The notes below the pieces were generated by a model that saw only the letters and a list, made by a program, of their open reading frames with translations, did no database searches and was not told where the DNA came from. A DNA stretch of 6,427 nucleotides from Oceanococcus sp041624435 (lineage in GTDB: Bacteria; Pseudomonadota; Gammaproteobacteria; Nevskiales; Oceanococcaceae). The stretch spans positions 1 to 6,427 of the forward strand of contig JBFJVB010000176.1 of assembly GCA_041624435.1 (NCBI GenBank). The letters are read 5' to 3'. Within the stretch, counting starts at the first letter, position 1, and the number at the start of each line of letters is the position of its first letter. The position numbers and the translations under genes were made by a program. Of this stretch, positions 5,097-6,427 are shown in pieces.

Positions 5097-6427
5097 ATGA
5101 CGGCGCTTCCATTGACCTGGCAAACAGGGCATATTCAAACCTGTCGACCGTCATCTGACGGGCATGCCAGGGTAACGCTCGTCCTCGCCGTACTACTGCT
5201 ATGCCTGTACAGCTTCGGCGCACCCGCCAGCCAGCCGAGCGTTGATGGCCTGGGGATCCTGCCCCGCAACATACAACTGAACATCCTGCATGCCCACGAC
5301 GGCCTGTCGCAGGCGACCGTGAATTCGATCGTACAGGACAACGATGGCTTCATCTGGCTGGCCACCCAGGAAGGCCTCAATCGCTATGACGGGTATGAAT
5401 TTGTCACCTATTACCATGATCCCAAGGATCCCCGTTCACTGGCCCAGGACTGGGTATGGACAAGCTTTGTTGATCAGGCAGGACAGCTCTGGTTTGGCAC
5501 CTTTGCGGGCGGATTAAGTCTTTATGACCCTGCATCCGATGGCTTCGTCAACTTCAGACACGACCCCGATAAGCCCAGCAGCCTGAGCAGCGACCAGATA
5601 CGCGTCGTATTTCAGGACAGCCGGGGTAGCTACTGGATCGGGACGGATGGCGGTGGCCTCAACCGGATGGACAAGCAGCGCGGCACCTTCGTCCACTATC
5701 GGCATGACCCGGAGAACACCGCCAGCCTGCCCGGCGACCAGGTTGTCGCCATCATCGAAGACCGCAATGGCGCGCTGTGGGTCGCGACCAGCAACGGGCT
5801 TGCAAAGTTCGATCACCGTGACGAAACATTCAAGCGTTACCAGCATGATCCCGCAAACCCCGATTCGCTGATCAGCAATCAGATCCGTGCCCTGCACGAA
5901 GACAGGGACGGCGGCCTGTGGATCGGCACGAAAAAAGGCCTGTGTCATTTCAACGCCGCAACCGGCACCTTCAGACGCTTCAAGCATGACCCTGAGAATC
6001 CTTACAGCCTGAGTCATGATGAGGTCCGCGTGATCTATCAGGACGAGGCCGGCACACTCTGGGTCGGCACGGAGGCGGGGCTCAATGAGTGGAGGAGTCA
6101 GAGGCAGAGTTTCATCCTCTATTCACATGACCCGCTGAATCAGGCCAGCCTTCCGCATAACCGTGTCACCAGCCTGTTCCAGGATCGCGGCGGCGTGTTA
6201 TGGGTTGGCACCTATAACGGCATCGGCAAATGGAACTTCATGAGCGACACCTTCGCTCACTTTCGCCAGAACGCGAAAACCTCGTCTTCGCTCAGCAATG
6301 ATCTGGTCACGAGTATTGCGGGCTTTAAGAACACGGTGTGGATCGGCACTTACGGCGGAGGCCTGAACCGACTGGATAAACAGAGCGGCCATATCGAGCA
6401 CTTCCGACACGTCGCCGGGAACAGCAA
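5097..6427 (+). CDS. Propeller-type signalling protein, sensor region (Reg_prop repeats); 3' end outside window
   Basis: The frame is open from ATG 5097 to the window edge (443 codons seen), so the gene is 3' partial because of the window and not broken. A hydrophobic segment at about 25-40, possibly cleaved after APA (42-44), directs the following part to the periplasm. From residue about 65 there are eight visible repeats of 45 to 48 residues with the Reg_prop hallmark W-[IV]-G-T-x(2-3)-G-L, Trp at 87, 132, 180, 228, 275, 322, 369 and 415, each followed by an aromatic strand. Repeats 1-6 end in HDP, usually leading to a SL(S/P) turn before the next blade. In known families such blades form one or two seven-bladed propellers, then a Y_Y_Y domain, a membrane helix and an output module: histidine kinase (hybrid two-component) or GGDEF diguanylate cyclase. 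The output module lies beyond the window, so the class cannot be stated. It shares strand with the protease pair but has its own ribosome site and is separated by a hairpin. A role in sensing degradation products is plausible but unproven. Confidence 0.9.
   Translation, partial: MTALPLTWQTGHIQTCRPSSDGHARVTLVLAVLLLCLYSFGAPASQPSVDGLGILPRNIQLNILHAHDGLSQATVNSIVQDNDGFIWLATQEGLNRYDGYEFVTYYHDPKDPRSLAQDWVWTSFVDQAGQLWFGTFAGGLSLYDPASDGFVNFRHDPDKPSSLSSDQIRVVFQDSRGSYWIGTDGGGLNRMDKQRGTFVHYRHDPENTASLPGDQVVAIIEDRNGALWVATSNGLAKFDHRDETFKRYQHDPANPDSLISNQIRALHEDRDGGLWIGTKKGLCHFNAATGTFRRFKHDPENPYSLSHDEVRVIYQDEAGTLWVGTEAGLNEWRSQRQSFILYSHDPLNQASLPHNRVTSLFQDRGGVLWVGTYNGIGKWNFMSDTFAHFRQNAKTSSSLSNDLVTSIAGFKNTVWIGTYGGGLNRLDKQSGHIEHFRHVAGNS

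Overview
The window is GC-rich bacterial DNA with strong GC preference at third codon positions. Short or coupled gene spacing, clear Shine-Dalgarno sites and the protein families suggest a free-living proteobacterium, perhaps a gammaproteobacterium. That placement is an inference: there is no rRNA or other marker gene to confirm it.

Layout. Positions 1 to about 1130 hold no intact gene that can be supported. Within this stretch, positions 301-706 look like the decayed 3' end of a gene. Two frames joined by one shift and interrupted by one TAG give a polypeptide that resembles the C-terminal part of a (beta/alpha)8 glycoside hydrolase of the GH5 type. Positions 1149-3023 and 3025-4812 are two complete tandem genes for secreted subtilisin-like (S8) serine proteases, separated by a single base and probably translationally coupled. 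Both have an N-terminal hydrophobic segment, an I9-like propeptide, a complete Asp/His/Asn/Ser catalytic set and a conserved post-catalytic segment. Both then carry an aromatic hexapeptide array and a WVEP motif. A GC-rich hairpin lies just after the second protease. At 5097 a third gene on the same strand begins and runs off the window. It has an N-terminal hydrophobic segment and eight visible blades of the two-component-regulator propeller (Reg_prop) type, so it is the sensor half of a large periplasmic-sensing signalling protein.

How the genes may work together. The proteases are paralogues with matched architecture but differently charged tails: the first array is of the type AYVWSR (basic) and the second is GYLWAD (acidic). 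The most interesting idea here is that the two arrays form related aromatic repeat structures that pair with each other or with a common surface, so that the coupled proteases act as a pair outside the cytoplasm. The downstream propeller sensor could respond to products of extracellular degradation, but nothing in the sequence proves that it regulates the proteases.
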